From Mycolicibacter nonchromogenicus (lineage in GTDB: Bacteria; Actinomycetota; Actinomycetes; Mycobacteriales; Mycobacteriaceae), in assembly GCF_002101775.1 (NCBI RefSeq), contig NZ_LQPI01000028.1, forward strand, positions 1 to 64,000: a stretch of 64,000 nt of DNA. The letters run 5' to 3'. Made by a program: the position numbers and the translations under genes. Below are positions 26,128 through 35,227 of this stretch, in pieces. The first letter of the stretch is position 1. Each line of letters opens with the position of its first letter. Below the pieces are notes generated by a model. The model had not been told where the DNA came from, made no database searches, and saw nothing but the letters and a program-made list of their open reading frames with translations.

Positions 26128-27600
26128 TTAGTTCACGCACTGGGGGTCATCGGAACCCGCGGTCAGAATCGGTGACGCAACCGGGATTTGGGGTTCTTCG
26201 TCCTCGCCGTAGCCGGCATTGCCGGCCATCTGCGCGTAGCCGCCGCCTGAGCCCAGGCCTGATCCAGGACCGGTGTAGTCGTTGGCCAGCACAACGCGCA
26301 CGGTGCCGGTCGGGACCGAGTCGTTGGACACCACCGGCAGGCCGCCCAGGTCCCTGGCCACCGCCAGTGCGCCGGGGTCATCGGCCGAGGCTGCCTGCAC
26401 CTGACTGGTGGCCACATGCCCGGACTCGTTGTTGCCGACCGATCCGGTGCCGAATCCCTTCGCGCTGAGCACTCCGGAAACCGCGGCGGCCAAGCCGTTG
26501 ATGTCGGTGTCGTTGAGCACGCTGGCGGTGGTCTGTTCCGGGTCGTAGGCCACCAGCTCGGTCTTGCCCTCGTCCTGGTTGTGCAGCAGACCTGCCACCC
26601 AGTCGGCCACCTGCTCGGGGTCGACGCGCACCACGCTCTGCATGCCGTCGTCGCTCCACCCGGCCTCCTCGAGCACCGGGATGGTGGCGAACGCCACCTT
26701 GCCGGCGGCCAGATCTTGGGCCTTGGTGACGAAGTCGATCACGTCCCAGCCGTCTGACAGCACCACCGACCGCTGAACCGCGGCCTGTAACCGTGACAGC
26801 GTGCCCGGACTGGACAGCGTCTTGCCGGAGATGACCTGGTGTGCCAGCGATGCCATCACCGCCTGCTGGCGCCGGACCCGGTCCAGGTCGCCGTGCGGCA
26901 GTTCGTGGCGCTGCCGCACGAAGCTGAGCGCCTGGGCCCCGCCGAGCCGCTGCCAGCCCGCCGGGAAGTCCGCGCCGGAGAGCTCTTCGTACACCGGTTC
27001 CTTGAGGCAGACGTCGACGCCGCCGAGCGCATCGGTGATCAGCGCGAATCCGAGCAGTCCGATCTCGGCGTAGTGATCGACGGTGACTCCGGTCAGATCG
27101 GCCACCGTCTTGATCAGCGCCTCGCGGCCCGCCTCGGTACCGCGTGCCTGCGCCTGGATCGGGTCCATCCCGGCGGCGACGAGCGCGTCGGCGGTTTCCA
27201 GCCGGGTGGCCCCGTACACGCCGTTGATCTTGGTCTTGTCCAGACCGGGTGCCGCCACGTAGGAGTCGCGGGGGATGGAGATCGCGGTGGCCGACTTCCC
27301 GTTGTTGGGGATCCGGACCAGGATGATCGTGTCGGTGTTGGTGGCCTCGTCGTCGCCGACGCGCAAGGCGGCCAGCTCTTCGGGGGTCAGCGGGTTGCCG
27401 TGGGCGTCGGTGCGGCTGTCCATCCCGACCAGCAGGATGTCGACCGCGCCGTCGGATCCGCCGTTGCCCAGCGCCAATGACGAGACGTGGAAGATGCCGT
27501 CCTCGAATGACCGGACTTGACTCCAGGCCACTCCGGTGCCCAGGACGATGGCGACAGCGGCCACCGTGGCGATCACACGAACCACACGTTGCGCAGGCAT
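26128..27600 (-). CDS. lcp1: LytR-CpsA-Psr ligase Lcp1 (arabinogalactan-peptidoglycan ligase)
   Basis: A 490-residue membrane-anchored LCP phosphotransferase. One N-terminal helix (VIATVAAVAIVLGTGVAWS) is followed by the LCP domain: VDILLVGMDSRTDAHG, NTDTIILVRIP, SIPRDSYV and VRQRHELPHGDLDRVRRQQ, which carry the Asp and Arg residues that bind pyrophosphate. A LytR C-terminal domain follows after about residue 350. The Rv3267 protein ligates arabinogalactan to peptidoglycan. ATG 27600 (or GTG 27603) starts it. It is divergent from rmlD. Confidence 0.92.
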   Translation of the reverse strand: MPAQRVVRVIATVAAVAIVLGTGVAWSQVRSFEDGIFHVSSLALGNGGSDGAVDILLVGMDSRTDAHGNPLTPEELAALRVGDDEATNTDTIILVRIPNNGKSATAISIPRDSYVAAPGLDKTKINGVYGATRLETADALVAAGMDPIQAQARGTEAGREALIKTVADLTGVTVDHYAEIGLLGFALITDALGGVDVCLKEPVYEELSGADFPAGWQRLGGAQALSFVRQRHELPHGDLDRVRRQQAVMASLAHQVISGKTLSSPGTLSRLQAAVQRSVVLSDGWDVIDFVTKAQDLAAGKVAFATIPVLEEAGWSDDGMQSVVRVDPEQVADWVAGLLHNQDEGKTELVAYDPEQTTASVLNDTDINGLAAAVSGVLSAKGFGTGSVGNNESGHVATSQVQAASADDPGALAVARDLGGLPVVSNDSVPTGTVRVVLANDYTGPGSGLGSGGGYAQMAGNAGYGEDEEPQIPVASPILTAGSDDPQCVN

Positions 27601-27658
27601 CACTTCAGATTACTTGCGTAACTGCTGTATCGCCGGTAGCCGAGTTCGGCGTGCCAGC

Positions 27659-27737
27659 TGAAGCTGGGGCCGCCGCATAAGACCGGCGGTTCACGAACCT
27701 CGACGGAGGAGAGGTGAAGCTGGGACCGCCGCATAAG
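27659..27737 (+). repeat. Pair of 23-base direct repeats upstream of rmlD
   Basis: TGAAGCTGGGG and TGAAGCTGGGA begin two copies (27659-27681 and 27715-27737) ending CCGCCGCATAAG; they differ at one base and start 56 bases apart. They fill most of the divergent lcp1-rmlD region, the second ending 10 bases before the rmlD ATG. Regulatory duplication is plausible; no known binding site is recognised. Confidence 0.6.
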
Positions 27738-27747
27738 CTCGACGATC

Positions 27748-28605
27748 ATGCGGATAGTGATCACCGGCGCCGGCGGCCAAGTCGGGAGTTTCCTGGCGAA
27801 ACGCGCCGCCGAGACCGGTCGTGACGTGTTGGCTTTGTCGTCGGCGCAGTGTGACATCACCGACGCCGCCGCGGTGGACGCGATTGACCTGCGCCCCGGT
27901 GATGTGCTGGTCAACGGTGCCGCCTACACCCAAGTCGACGCCGCGGAGACCGATGCCGAGCGCGCCCACGCCGTCAACGCGACCGGCCCGGGCCACCTGG
28001 CCGCCGCCTGCGCGCGGTCGGGCGCGCGGCTGATCCACATCTCCACCGACTACGTCTTCGACGGCGACTTCGGTGGCGCCGCGCCGCGCCCATACGAGCC
28101 GGGAGACGCCACCCGGCCGCTGTCGGTGTACGGCAGCACCAAGCTGGCCGGCGAGAAGGCGGTGCTGGAAGCGTCGCCGGACGCCCTGGTGGTGCGCACC
28201 GCCTGGGTTTACACCGGCGCCGCCGGCGGCTCGGACTTCGTCGCGGTGATGCGCGAGCGGGCGGCCGGCGACGCCGAGGTGGCGGTGGTCGACGATCAGA
28301 TCGGATCTCCGACGTATGTCGGCGATCTGGTCGACGCGCTGCTGGCGCTGGCCGACTCGCCGCCGCGTGCCCGCGTGTTGCATGCCGCCAATGCCGGGGC
28401 CGCGAGCCGCTACGAACAGGCCCGCGCGGTGTTCGCCGCGGTCGGTGCCGATCCAGACCGGGTGCGCCCGGTCAGCAGCGCAGCGCATCCGCGCCCCGCC
28501 GCGCGGCCCGCCTACTCGGCATTGTCGGGCGCCGAGTCGGCACGGGCCGGCCTGGCACCACTGCGCCGGTGGAGCGATGCACTGTCCGCCGCCTTGGCCA
28601 GATAA
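27748..28605 (+). CDS. rmlD: dTDP-4-dehydrorhamnose reductase
   Basis: Last step of dTDP-L-rhamnose synthesis, needed for the rhamnosyl linker of arabinogalactan. The 285-residue extended SDR has the Rossmann motif ITGAGGQVGSF, NGAAYTQVDAAE, the active-site ISTDYVFDG and YGSTK, and RTAWVY. ATG 27748 places the glycine motif correctly although no clear ribosome site precedes it. wbbL follows after 10 bases. Confidence 0.93.
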   Translation: MRIVITGAGGQVGSFLAKRAAETGRDVLALSSAQCDITDAAAVDAIDLRPGDVLVNGAAYTQVDAAETDAERAHAVNATGPGHLAAACARSGARLIHISTDYVFDGDFGGAAPRPYEPGDATRPLSVYGSTKLAGEKAVLEASPDALVVRTAWVYTGAAGGSDFVAVMRERAAGDAEVAVVDDQIGSPTYVGDLVDALLALADSPPRARVLHAANAGAASRYEQARAVFAAVGADPDRVRPVSSAAHPRPAARPAYSALSGAESARAGLAPLRRWSDALSAALAR

Positions 28606-28615
28606 CCTCTACGCC

Positions 28616-29503
28616 GTGAGTGAGGCCCTGCCGGTGGTGACGGTGACCTATTCGCCGGGATGGCATCTGGACCGCTTCCTGGCATCGCTGTCCCTGGCGA
28701 CCGATCGTCCGGTGCGGGTGGTGCTGGCCGACAACGGATCCACCGACGGTGCCCCGGAGGAAGCCGCGCAGCGCTACCCCAACGTGCAGTTGCTGCACAC
28801 CGGGTCCAACCTGGGCTACGGCGGAGCGATCAATGCCGGGGTGGCCCTGCTGGACGCCGAGGGCGGCGAGCGCAGCGAATTCCTCATCGTGGCCAACCCG
28901 GATGTGCAATGGGGCCCCGGCAGTATCGAGGCTCTGCTGGACGCGGCCGCCCGGTGGCCGCGGGCAGCGACGCTGGGTCCGCTGATCCGGGAGCCGGACG
29001 GCTCGGTGTATCCCTCGGCCCGCCACCTGCCCAGCCTGATCCGCGGCGGGATGCATGCCGTGGTCGGCCCGGTGTGGCCCAACAACCCCTGGACGCGTGC
29101 CTACCGGCAGGAACGGCTCGAGCCCAGTGAGCGGCCGGTGGGTTGGCTGTCGGGAGCATGCCTGCTGGTGCGGCGGGCCGCCTTCGACGCGATCGGCGGC
29201 TTCGATGAGCGCTACTTCCTCTATATGGAGGACGTCGACCTCGGGGACCGGCTGGCCAAGGCCGGCTGGCTCAACGTCTACGTGCCCTCGGCTGAGGTGT
29301 TGCACCAGAAGGGCCACGCCACCGGCAAGGACCCCGCGCGCAACCTGGCCGCGCACCACCGCAGCACCTACACCTACCTGGCCGACCGGCACACCGGTTG
29401 GTGGCGGGCCCCGCTGCGGTGGAGCATGCGAGGCGCCCTCGCGGTCCGTTCACACCTGGCGGTGCGTAACGCCCGCCGCAAACTGACGAAGGGACACCCG
29501 TGA
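28616..29503 (+). CDS. wbbL: Rhamnosyltransferase WbbL (dTDP-Rha : GlcNAc-PP-decaprenol)
   Basis: A 295-residue GT2-family glycosyltransferase that adds L-rhamnose to decaprenyl-PP-GlcNAc, making the linker of mycobacterial arabinogalactan. VVTVTYSPGWHLDRFL at the start, VVLADNGSTDG (nucleotide site), VANPDVQWGPGS (DxD-like) and GWLSGACLLVRRAAFDAIGGFDERYFLYMEDVDL split by acceptor residues are visible. GTG 28616 is the start fitting family length. Its stop overlaps the next gene (GTGA). Confidence 0.92.
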   Translation: MSEALPVVTVTYSPGWHLDRFLASLSLATDRPVRVVLADNGSTDGAPEEAAQRYPNVQLLHTGSNLGYGGAINAGVALLDAEGGERSEFLIVANPDVQWGPGSIEALLDAAARWPRAATLGPLIREPDGSVYPSARHLPSLIRGGMHAVVGPVWPNNPWTRAYRQERLEPSERPVGWLSGACLLVRRAAFDAIGGFDERYFLYMEDVDLGDRLAKAGWLNVYVPSAEVLHQKGHATGKDPARNLAAHHRSTYTYLADRHTGWWRAPLRWSMRGALAVRSHLAVRNARRKLTKGHP

Positions 29504-30573
29504 CACTGAGCCGAGTCGACGCGGTGGTGCTCGTCGGCGGCAAGGGGACCCGGCTGCGGCCGCTGACCCTCTCGGCGCCCAAGCCGATGTTGCCGACCGC
29601 GGGCCTGCCCTTCCTGACCCACCTGCTGTCGCGGATCGCCGCGGCCGGCATCGAGCACGTCATCCTCAGCACGTCGTATAAGCCGGAGGTGTTCGCCAAC
29701 GAATTCGGCGACGGCTCCGCACTGGGACTGCAGATCGACTACGTGACCGAGGAAGAGCCGCTGGGGACCGGCGGTGGCATCGCCAACGTCGCGCCCAAGC
29801 TGCGCCACGACACTGTGATGGTGTTCAACGGTGACGTGCTCTCCGGGGCTGATCTGGCCGACCTGCACAACTACCACCGCGAGCAGGGCGCCGAGGCGAC
29901 CCTGCACCTGGTCCGGGTCGGCGACCCGCGTGCCTTCGGCTGCGTGCCCACCGTCGACGGGCGGGTCACCGCATTCCTGGAGAAAACCGAGGACCCGCCG
30001 ACCGACCAGATCAACGCCGGCTGTTATGTGCTGTCCCGGGAGGTCATTGACCGCATTCCGCGCGGGCGGGCGGTCTCGGTGGAGCGCGAGGTGTTTCCCG
30101 CGCTGCTTGCCGACGGGGTGAAGGTCTGCGGTTACGTCGACACCAGCTATTGGCGTGACATGGGCACGCCGGAGGACTTCGTGCGCGGTTCGGCGGACCT
30201 GGTGCGCGGCATCGCGCCGTCGCCGGCGTTGGGTGGCCGGCGCGGCGAGGCACTGGTGCACGACGGGGCCTCGGTGGCACCGGGCGCGGTACTGATAGGC
30301 GGAACGGTGGTGGGCCGGGGCGCCGAGATCGGCCCGGGTGCCCGCCTGGACGGCGCGGTGATCTTCGACGGGGTGAAAGTCGAGGCCGGCAGCGTGATCG
30401 AGCGCTCGATCATCGGGTTCGGCGCGCGGATCGGGCCGCGGGCGCTGATCCGCGATGGGGTGATCGGCGACGGCGCCGACATCGGGGCCCGCTGCGAACT
30501 GTTGCGCGGGGCCCGGGTCTGGCCGGGGGTGTCGATTCCCGACTGTGGGATCCGCTACTCCAGCGACGTGTGA
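29500..30573 (+). CDS. manB: Mannose-1-phosphate guanylyltransferase (Rv3264c-type ManB)
   Basis: Makes GDP-mannose from GTP and mannose-1-phosphate for PIMs, lipomannan and other mannosylated products. The 357-residue protein has the nucleotidyltransferase signature LVGGKGTRLRPLT, KPMLP, FNGDVLSG and a C-terminal left-handed beta-helix of hexapeptide repeats (about residue 255 onward). The symbol follows mycobacterial usage for Rv3264c; elsewhere this activity is called ManC. Coupled to wbbL by a 4-base overlap. Confidence 0.92.
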   Translation: MTLSRVDAVVLVGGKGTRLRPLTLSAPKPMLPTAGLPFLTHLLSRIAAAGIEHVILSTSYKPEVFANEFGDGSALGLQIDYVTEEEPLGTGGGIANVAPKLRHDTVMVFNGDVLSGADLADLHNYHREQGAEATLHLVRVGDPRAFGCVPTVDGRVTAFLEKTEDPPTDQINAGCYVLSREVIDRIPRGRAVSVEREVFPALLADGVKVCGYVDTSYWRDMGTPEDFVRGSADLVRGIAPSPALGGRRGEALVHDGASVAPGAVLIGGTVVGRGAEIGPGARLDGAVIFDGVKVEAGSVIERSIIGFGARIGPRALIRDGVIGDGADIGARCELLRGARVWPGVSIPDCGIRYSSDV

Positions 30574-30673
30574 GCCCCGCCGGTTGAGCCGGCCCGCCTT
30601 GCCTCTGCTGACCAGGCAGGCTCCTCGCACTTTTGCCTGGTGGACGCAGCGTCAACGGGGAATAGTGATAGCC

Positions 30674-31030
30674 ATGTTCGCAAGAGCCGTCATCACATGC
30701 GCCGTCGCGGTCGCCTTGGCCTCGCCCGCCGCAGCGGATCCGCTTGACCCGATTCCCGGTGACGGCGTCTTTCAGGTCGGACCCGATATCGCACCGGGGC
30801 TCTACTACACCGGCGGCTCGGGGTCGGCTTTCGGCGTCTGGATCAACAACGTGCCGACGCGGGAATCGATGTGTTCGTGGTTCACCTACAGCACTCCCGA
30901 TGCGGCCAAGGACCACGTGGTCCAGGCGAACACGTCCATCGGTCCGATGTATGCCAGCATCCCCGTGACGGTCAAGGCCTTCGAGTCGCAGAATTGCCAG
31001 CCCTGGACCCGGGTCCCCGATTCTCAGTGA
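30674..31030 (+). CDS. Small secreted protein of unknown function
   Basis: A 118-residue protein with a clear signal peptide (MFARAVITCAVAVALASPAA with AAADP cleavage region). The mature part has a Gly-rich GVFQVGPDIAPGLYYTGG stretch and two cysteines that may form a disulphide (CSWF and NCQPW). Similar small exported proteins are common in mycobacteria and have no known function. The gene converges on the Nudix gene with a 7-base overlap of ends. Confidence 0.75.
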   Translation: MFARAVITCAVAVALASPAAADPLDPIPGDGVFQVGPDIAPGLYYTGGSGSAFGVWINNVPTRESMCSWFTYSTPDAAKDHVVQANTSIGPMYASIPVTVKAFESQNCQPWTRVPDSQ

Positions 31031-31569
31031 CCGGGGGCCCCGACTGCCCGCGCCACCAGAAATGCCAGGGCGTCGTCGGCGTCGGGCGGTAGCGCGTTCA
31101 CCGGCCACCAGCGCAGCGCCAGCGACTCGTCGCTGATCCCGATCTGTGCATCCGCCGGCGCGTGTGCGACGAACTGCAGGTCCAGGTGGCGGGTCGGTAC
31201 GCCAAGCGAGCAGGTCACCGGATGCACGTGCACCGCTGCCAGTGCCGGATCCAGTCGCAGGCCGGTGATGCCGGATTCCTCGGTGGCCTCGCGCAGTGCG
31301 GCGTCGGTGATGCCGGCGTCGGTGTCCTCACAGTGCCCGCCGAGCTGCAGCCAGCGGCCCACCCGTGGGTGCAGTGTCAGCAACGCGTGCTCGCCGGTGT
31401 GGTCGAGCACCAGCGTCGATGCGGTGATATGGCCCGCAACGCATTCACGTCGGCACGCATCGGGACGGGCCGCCAGAAACGCCAGTACCGCATGCCGGAG
31501 TGAGTCCTGCGCGGAATCCGGTGCGGCCCAATCGGTCAGTGCCGCGACCGCGGACTCGTGCGGACTCAC
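31024..31569 (-). CDS. Nudix hydrolase
   Basis: A 181-residue Nudix-domain protein. The Nudix box is recognisable as GGHCEDTD followed by [11 protein letters not shown] (around residues 92-116), with the catalytic REATEE present; spacing from the Gly differs slightly from the canonical box. It overlaps fbiB by 4 bases (ATGA), so it is made with the F420 genes. Whether it acts on F420-related nucleotides such as GMP/GTP products is unknown. Confidence 0.85.
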   Translation of the reverse strand: MSPHESAVAALTDWAAPDSAQDSLRHAVLAFLAARPDACRRECVAGHITASTLVLDHTGEHALLTLHPRVGRWLQLGGHCEDTDAGITDAALREATEESGITGLRLDPALAAVHVHPVTCSLGVPTRHLDLQFVAHAPADAQIGISDESLALRWWPVNALPPDADDALAFLVARAVGAPGH

Positions 31570-32906
31570 CGGCGCACCAGCAGGTCGCCGATGTCGGCCG
31601 GTTCGCGGGGCTCGGGTGGTTCGGTGGGGTAGCCGATCGCTATGGCGCCCAAAGGCTCCCAGTCGGGCGGCAGATCCAGTTCGGTGCGGACCAACTCCGG
31701 GGTGAAGATGGTCGACCCGATCCAGCAGCTGCCCACACCGCGTACCGCCAATGCCACCAGCAGGCCCTGGACGGCAGCGCCGACGGCGACTGTGAACATG
31801 GTGTGCTCAGCGGCGGTGCGGGCGGCGTCGGAGTAGTGGTGGGCGCCATCGGGAACCATCATCGGGATGACGACTTCCGGTGCATCATAAAGAATCTGGC
31901 CACGCGAGACCCGAGCCTCAATTGCTTCGGGGGACAGGCCGTCGCCGGTGAGATCGGACCGCCACTGCTGGGCCATGGCATCGAGCAGTCCAGTACGCAC
32001 GTTCGGGGTCTGCAGCCACACGAACCGGACCGGGCGGGTGTGATGTGGCGCCGGGGCGGTCAGCGCCTCGGCAATGGCGTCGGTGATCAGTTGAGCCGGA
32101 ACGGGTTCGTCGGCGAAGCTGCGCACCGAGCGGCGCAACAGCTGGGCCTGGCTGCGGCCGATCTCGATGGCCTCGGCAGTGCCCAGCCAGAACAGGTCGT
32201 CGGGGCCGGAACGCACCAGAGCGGCCGCGGTGGAACCGTTGTCGGGGCTGGTGACGCCGCGCACCACTGCCACCGGAATGTCGGTGAGCTTGCCCTTGAC
32301 CAAGTCGGCTGCCGCGGCCAGTTCGTCGGCGACGGCCACTTCGGTGACCACCAACTCGTTGCCGTGTCGGTCGACGGACCCGGCGTAGCCGTTGAGCACC
32401 GACAGGCCCGAAGCCCCGATCGCGACGTCGATCTGGCCGTTGCGCCAGGCGCGGCCCATGGTGTCGGTGATCAGCACCGCCACTTGGACGCCCAGACGCT
32501 CATTCAGTCCGGCGCGCAACGCCGCGGCGCTGCCGTCGGGATCGACCGGCAGCAGCGCGAGCTCGTCGGATCCCACGTTGGAGCCGTCCACACCGGCGGC
32601 GGCCTGCACCAGGCCGAGGCGATTCTCGGTGATCCAGGTGCGGCCTTTGCGGGCCAGGACGCGTACCGCCTCGGCCTCGACCAGCTGGCGGCGCAACGCG
32701 TCACGCGCCTCGGCGTCGTGGGGCGCCGGCACGATGCGGCCCTCGCACTTGGACACCACCTTGCTGGTGACGACCACGATGTCGCCGTCGGCCAGCCAGG
32801 GGGCGGCTTGGGCGAGCGCGGCTGCGAGATCGTCGCCGGGCCGGAATTCGCCCAGGCCGGTCACCGGCAAGATCTCGACCTTGGCGGCGCTGCCGTGCTC
32901 GCTCAT
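31566..32906 (-). CDS. fbiB: Coenzyme F420:L-glutamate ligase / dehydro-F420-0 reductase FbiB
   Basis: A 446-residue two-domain protein. The N-terminal half is the CofE-type glutamate ligase ([40 protein letters not shown]); the C-terminal 200 residues are a nitroreductase-like FMN domain ([32 protein letters not shown]) that reduces dehydro-F420-0. Together they finish F420 maturation. Overlaps fbiA by 4 bases and the Nudix gene by 4. Confidence 0.95.
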   Translation of the reverse strand: MSEHGSAAKVEILPVTGLGEFRPGDDLAAALAQAAPWLADGDIVVVTSKVVSKCEGRIVPAPHDAEARDALRRQLVEAEAVRVLARKGRTWITENRLGLVQAAAGVDGSNVGSDELALLPVDPDGSAAALRAGLNERLGVQVAVLITDTMGRAWRNGQIDVAIGASGLSVLNGYAGSVDRHGNELVVTEVAVADELAAAADLVKGKLTDIPVAVVRGVTSPDNGSTAAALVRSGPDDLFWLGTAEAIEIGRSQAQLLRRSVRSFADEPVPAQLITDAIAEALTAPAPHHTRPVRFVWLQTPNVRTGLLDAMAQQWRSDLTGDGLSPEAIEARVSRGQILYDAPEVVIPMMVPDGAHHYSDAARTAAEHTMFTVAVGAAVQGLLVALAVRGVGSCWIGSTIFTPELVRTELDLPPDWEPLGAIAIGYPTEPPEPREPADIGDLLVRR

Positions 32907-33907
32907 CGCACGCCTGCGAGATCCAGTCCGGTGCGGACCATTTCAGCCGTGGCCTCCGGATCGGTCATCAGCAGCGGGGCGGCGCGCACCGTCACACCGG
33001 CGATGTCGGGAGCGTCGACCGACTCGCCGTCGTGCACCAGCCAGTAGTCCAGGATCCCGGTTCCGCTGCGGGCGCCGTAGTGCTCGCCGACAGCCCGGGA
33101 GGTGGACTCCAGGCCGATCACGCTCAGGCAGACATCGGCCATGCCGCGCAACGGCTTTCCCGAGATGATCGGGGAGTAGCCGACGACGGGCGCCGGGGTG
33201 GAGCGCAGCGCTGCACGGACCCCCGGAACGGCCAGTATGGCCCCGATGCTGACCACCGGGTTCGAGGGCGCCAGCAGCACGATGTCGGCACTGGTGATGG
33301 CGTCCACGACTTCGGGTGTGGCCGTGGCCTTCTCCGCGCCCACGAAGCCGAACCCGTGGGTGGGGACCTGCGCGCGGTAGCGCACCCACCACTCCTGGAA
33401 GTGGATCGCGCGCTGAGCATCGTCGGCCGGATCGGTGATGACGACATGGGTTTCGCAGCTGTCGTTGGTGACCGGCAACAGCCGCGCTCCGGGCTGCCAG
33501 CGTTGGCACAGTGCCGAAGTCACGTCGGTCAGTGGGTATCCGGCGCGCAGCGACTGGGTGCGGACCAGGTGGGTGGCCAGATCGCGGTCGCCGAGGCCGA
33601 ACCAGTCCGGCTGCATCCCGTAGCGGGTCAACTCCTCCATGGCGTGCCAGGTTTCGTCGCGGTGACCCCAGCCGCGCTCGGTATCCACGCCGCCGCCCAG
33701 GGTGTACATGCAGGTGTCCAGATCGGGGCAGATGCGCACCCCGTGCATCCAGGCGTCGTCGCCGACATTGACCACCGCGGTCAGCTGGTGCGCGTCGGCC
33801 CCGTCGTCAGCTGGGGATTCGGCGAATTGGCCCAGACCCAGTAGTTTCTGGACGCCGAGCAGGAACCGGGCGCCGCCGACCCCCCCGACGAGAACGGTGA
33901 CCTTCAC
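32903..33907 (-). CDS. fbiA: FbiA, 2-phospho-L-lactate/phosphoenolpyruvate transferase of F420 biosynthesis
   Basis: A 334-residue CofD-family transferase that joins the phospho-three-carbon moiety to Fo, forming (dehydro-)F420-0. The start [18 protein letters not shown] is the nucleotide site, followed by [19 protein letters not shown] and [11 protein letters not shown]. It starts at GTG 33907 and is coupled to fbiB. Confidence 0.94.
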   Translation of the reverse strand: MKVTVLVGGVGGARFLLGVQKLLGLGQFAESPADDGADAHQLTAVVNVGDDAWMHGVRICPDLDTCMYTLGGGVDTERGWGHRDETWHAMEELTRYGMQPDWFGLGDRDLATHLVRTQSLRAGYPLTDVTSALCQRWQPGARLLPVTNDSCETHVVITDPADDAQRAIHFQEWWVRYRAQVPTHGFGFVGAEKATATPEVVDAITSADIVLLAPSNPVVSIGAILAVPGVRAALRSTPAPVVGYSPIISGKPLRGMADVCLSVIGLESTSRAVGEHYGARSGTGILDYWLVHDGESVDAPDIAGVTVRAAPLLMTDPEATAEMVRTGLDLAGVR

Positions 33908-34073
33908 AGCGCACGACAGTACCTTTGGCGCCGCTGCGGCCGGTGTGGCGGACCGCCGTCACGGGCCTTATCGGAGGTGGGTAAGACACGCCGACAGGCC
34001 GGTGTGGGGTAGATGACAGGGACTCGCCGGTCTCGGACACGTGAGAAAACGATCACGAGATGGTAAGGAATTT

Positions 34074-34124
34074 GGTCAATCAGCTTGACCCCGCTGATCA
34101 AGCCGTGTCTAATCACACTAGTGT
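34074..34124 (+). promoter_or_regulatory. Predicted whiB2 promoter with overlapping operator-like repeats
   Basis: TTGACC (34085-34090), 17 bases, then TCTAAT (34108-34113) form a good vegetative-type promoter 140 bases upstream of the whiB2 start. An exact inverted repeat GGTCAA-TCAGC-TTGACC (34074-34090) covers the -35 box, and a 10-base palindrome ACACTAGTGT (34115-34124) sits at the expected transcription start. The 346-base stretch 33908-34253 between fbiA and whiB2 holds no gene; apart from these elements I see nothing else in it. Confidence 0.6.
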
Positions 34125-34253
34125 CATTTCCCGGTTGGCCAGCCGATTTCGGTGTCGCAGACCGAGATTCGATCACATGTTCGAATCGAGATGGTCAAAG
34201 ATCTTGGATTCGGCCGACATATCAGGATCGCGCTACAGGTGAGGAGGCTGAGC

Positions 34254-34649
34254 ATGTCCTATGAGCACCTTTGGGGCGTGATGGGTGGAGCGCCGCACGC
34301 CGGCGTCGAAATGGCTGAATTGGCCGGGCCGAGCGGGCTGGAGGTCATGCCCAGTAGGCCACATCTGAGTCTGGTTCCCGAGCCCGAGGACTACGACGAA
34401 TTCGACCCGTTCGACCCCGAAACGGCCACCAACGAGCAGTGGCAGGACCGGGCCCTGTGCTCGCAGACCGACCCCGAGGCGTTCTTCCCGGAGAAGGGCG
34501 GTTCGACTCGCGAGGCCAAGAAGATCTGCCAGCGTTGCTCGGTTCGCAGTGAATGCCTCGAATACGCGTTGGCTCACGACGAGCGCTTCGGCATCTGGGG
34601 TGGCCTCTCAGAACGTGAGCGCCGCCGCCTCAAGCGCGGCATCATCTGA
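34254..34649 (+). CDS. whiB2: WhiB-family iron-sulfur regulator WhiB2 (WhmD)
   Basis: A 131-residue Wbl protein with the four cluster cysteines at about 69, 92, 95 and 101 (C..//ICQRC..//C), the GIWGG turn and a basic C-terminal tail RERRRLKRG. WhiB2/WhmD is linked to septation and cell division and is essential in mycobacteria. ATG 34254 has a strong GAGGAGG site and gives the long (WhmD-like) N-terminus; shorter forms are annotated in M. tuberculosis. A long leader of 140 bases precedes it. Confidence 0.93.
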   Translation: MSYEHLWGVMGGAPHAGVEMAELAGPSGLEVMPSRPHLSLVPEPEDYDEFDPFDPETATNEQWQDRALCSQTDPEAFFPEKGGSTREAKKICQRCSVRSECLEYALAHDERFGIWGGLSERERRRLKRGII

Positions 34650-34681
34650 GCCCGGCTCTGCCGCACCGCTGTCGCCTGGTG

Positions 34682-35137
34682 CTAGTCGTCGATCGTCGGG
34701 TCGATGACAGTGGGCTCGACATCCAAGTAGGTGGCGACTTGAGCCACCAGAATCTCGTGCAATAGATCGCCGAGCTCTGTGCTGTCATTAGCGCGTTGCT
34801 CGATCGGCTTGCGGAACAGCAAGATTCGGGCGCGCGTCGGATTCCCTCGCACATCCACCCCGGCCGGAATCAACCGCGCCAGTGGAATCGGCCCGTCCGC
34901 GACCACCTCTGGGGGCCACTGCACGCTGTCGGGATCCTTGGCGGCGATCCGCGGGATCTCATCGACCGCCACGTCGAGCGCCGCCAACCGTTGCTTCCAC
35001 CGCTGCTCGATGGGCTCGTAGGCCTCCAGCACCGCCATGTCGAACCGTTCCGCGCGGGTACGCCAGCCCGGCACGGTGGGTGGCAACAGTGGCCCGCGGG
35101 CCTCACGGCCGCGCCAATGCCGACGCGTGGCGATCAC
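34682..35137 (-). CDS. Metallopeptidase-family (zincin-like) protein, Rv3259 homologue
   Basis: A 151-residue protein matching the conserved actinobacterial Rv3259 family (PRIAAKDPDSVQWPPEVV; IPLARLIPAGVDVRGNPTRA; FRKPIEQRA). The family is annotated as a minimal metallopeptidase, but the expected HExxH site reads HEILVAQ here, so zinc-protease activity is doubtful. GTG 35137 gives the family's N-terminus. It is divergent from the DUF3499 gene with 90 bases between. Confidence 0.82.
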   Translation of the reverse strand: MIATRRHWRGREARGPLLPPTVPGWRTRAERFDMAVLEAYEPIEQRWKQRLAALDVAVDEIPRIAAKDPDSVQWPPEVVADGPIPLARLIPAGVDVRGNPTRARILLFRKPIEQRANDSTELGDLLHEILVAQVATYLDVEPTVIDPTIDD

Positions 35138-35227
35138 GCAGAAGATGGTAACGGTTGTGCATAGGGTGTCGTTCGGTTGCGCGTGTCCGGCGGTGCGGCG
35201 GCGCGGAGCCACGATAGCCTCACGGGC

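Noticed and set aside
33908..34253. A small gene between fbiA and whiB2
   Set aside because: No frame shows a ribosome site and protein-like composition; the stretch looks like a regulatory leader with promoter and palindromes.
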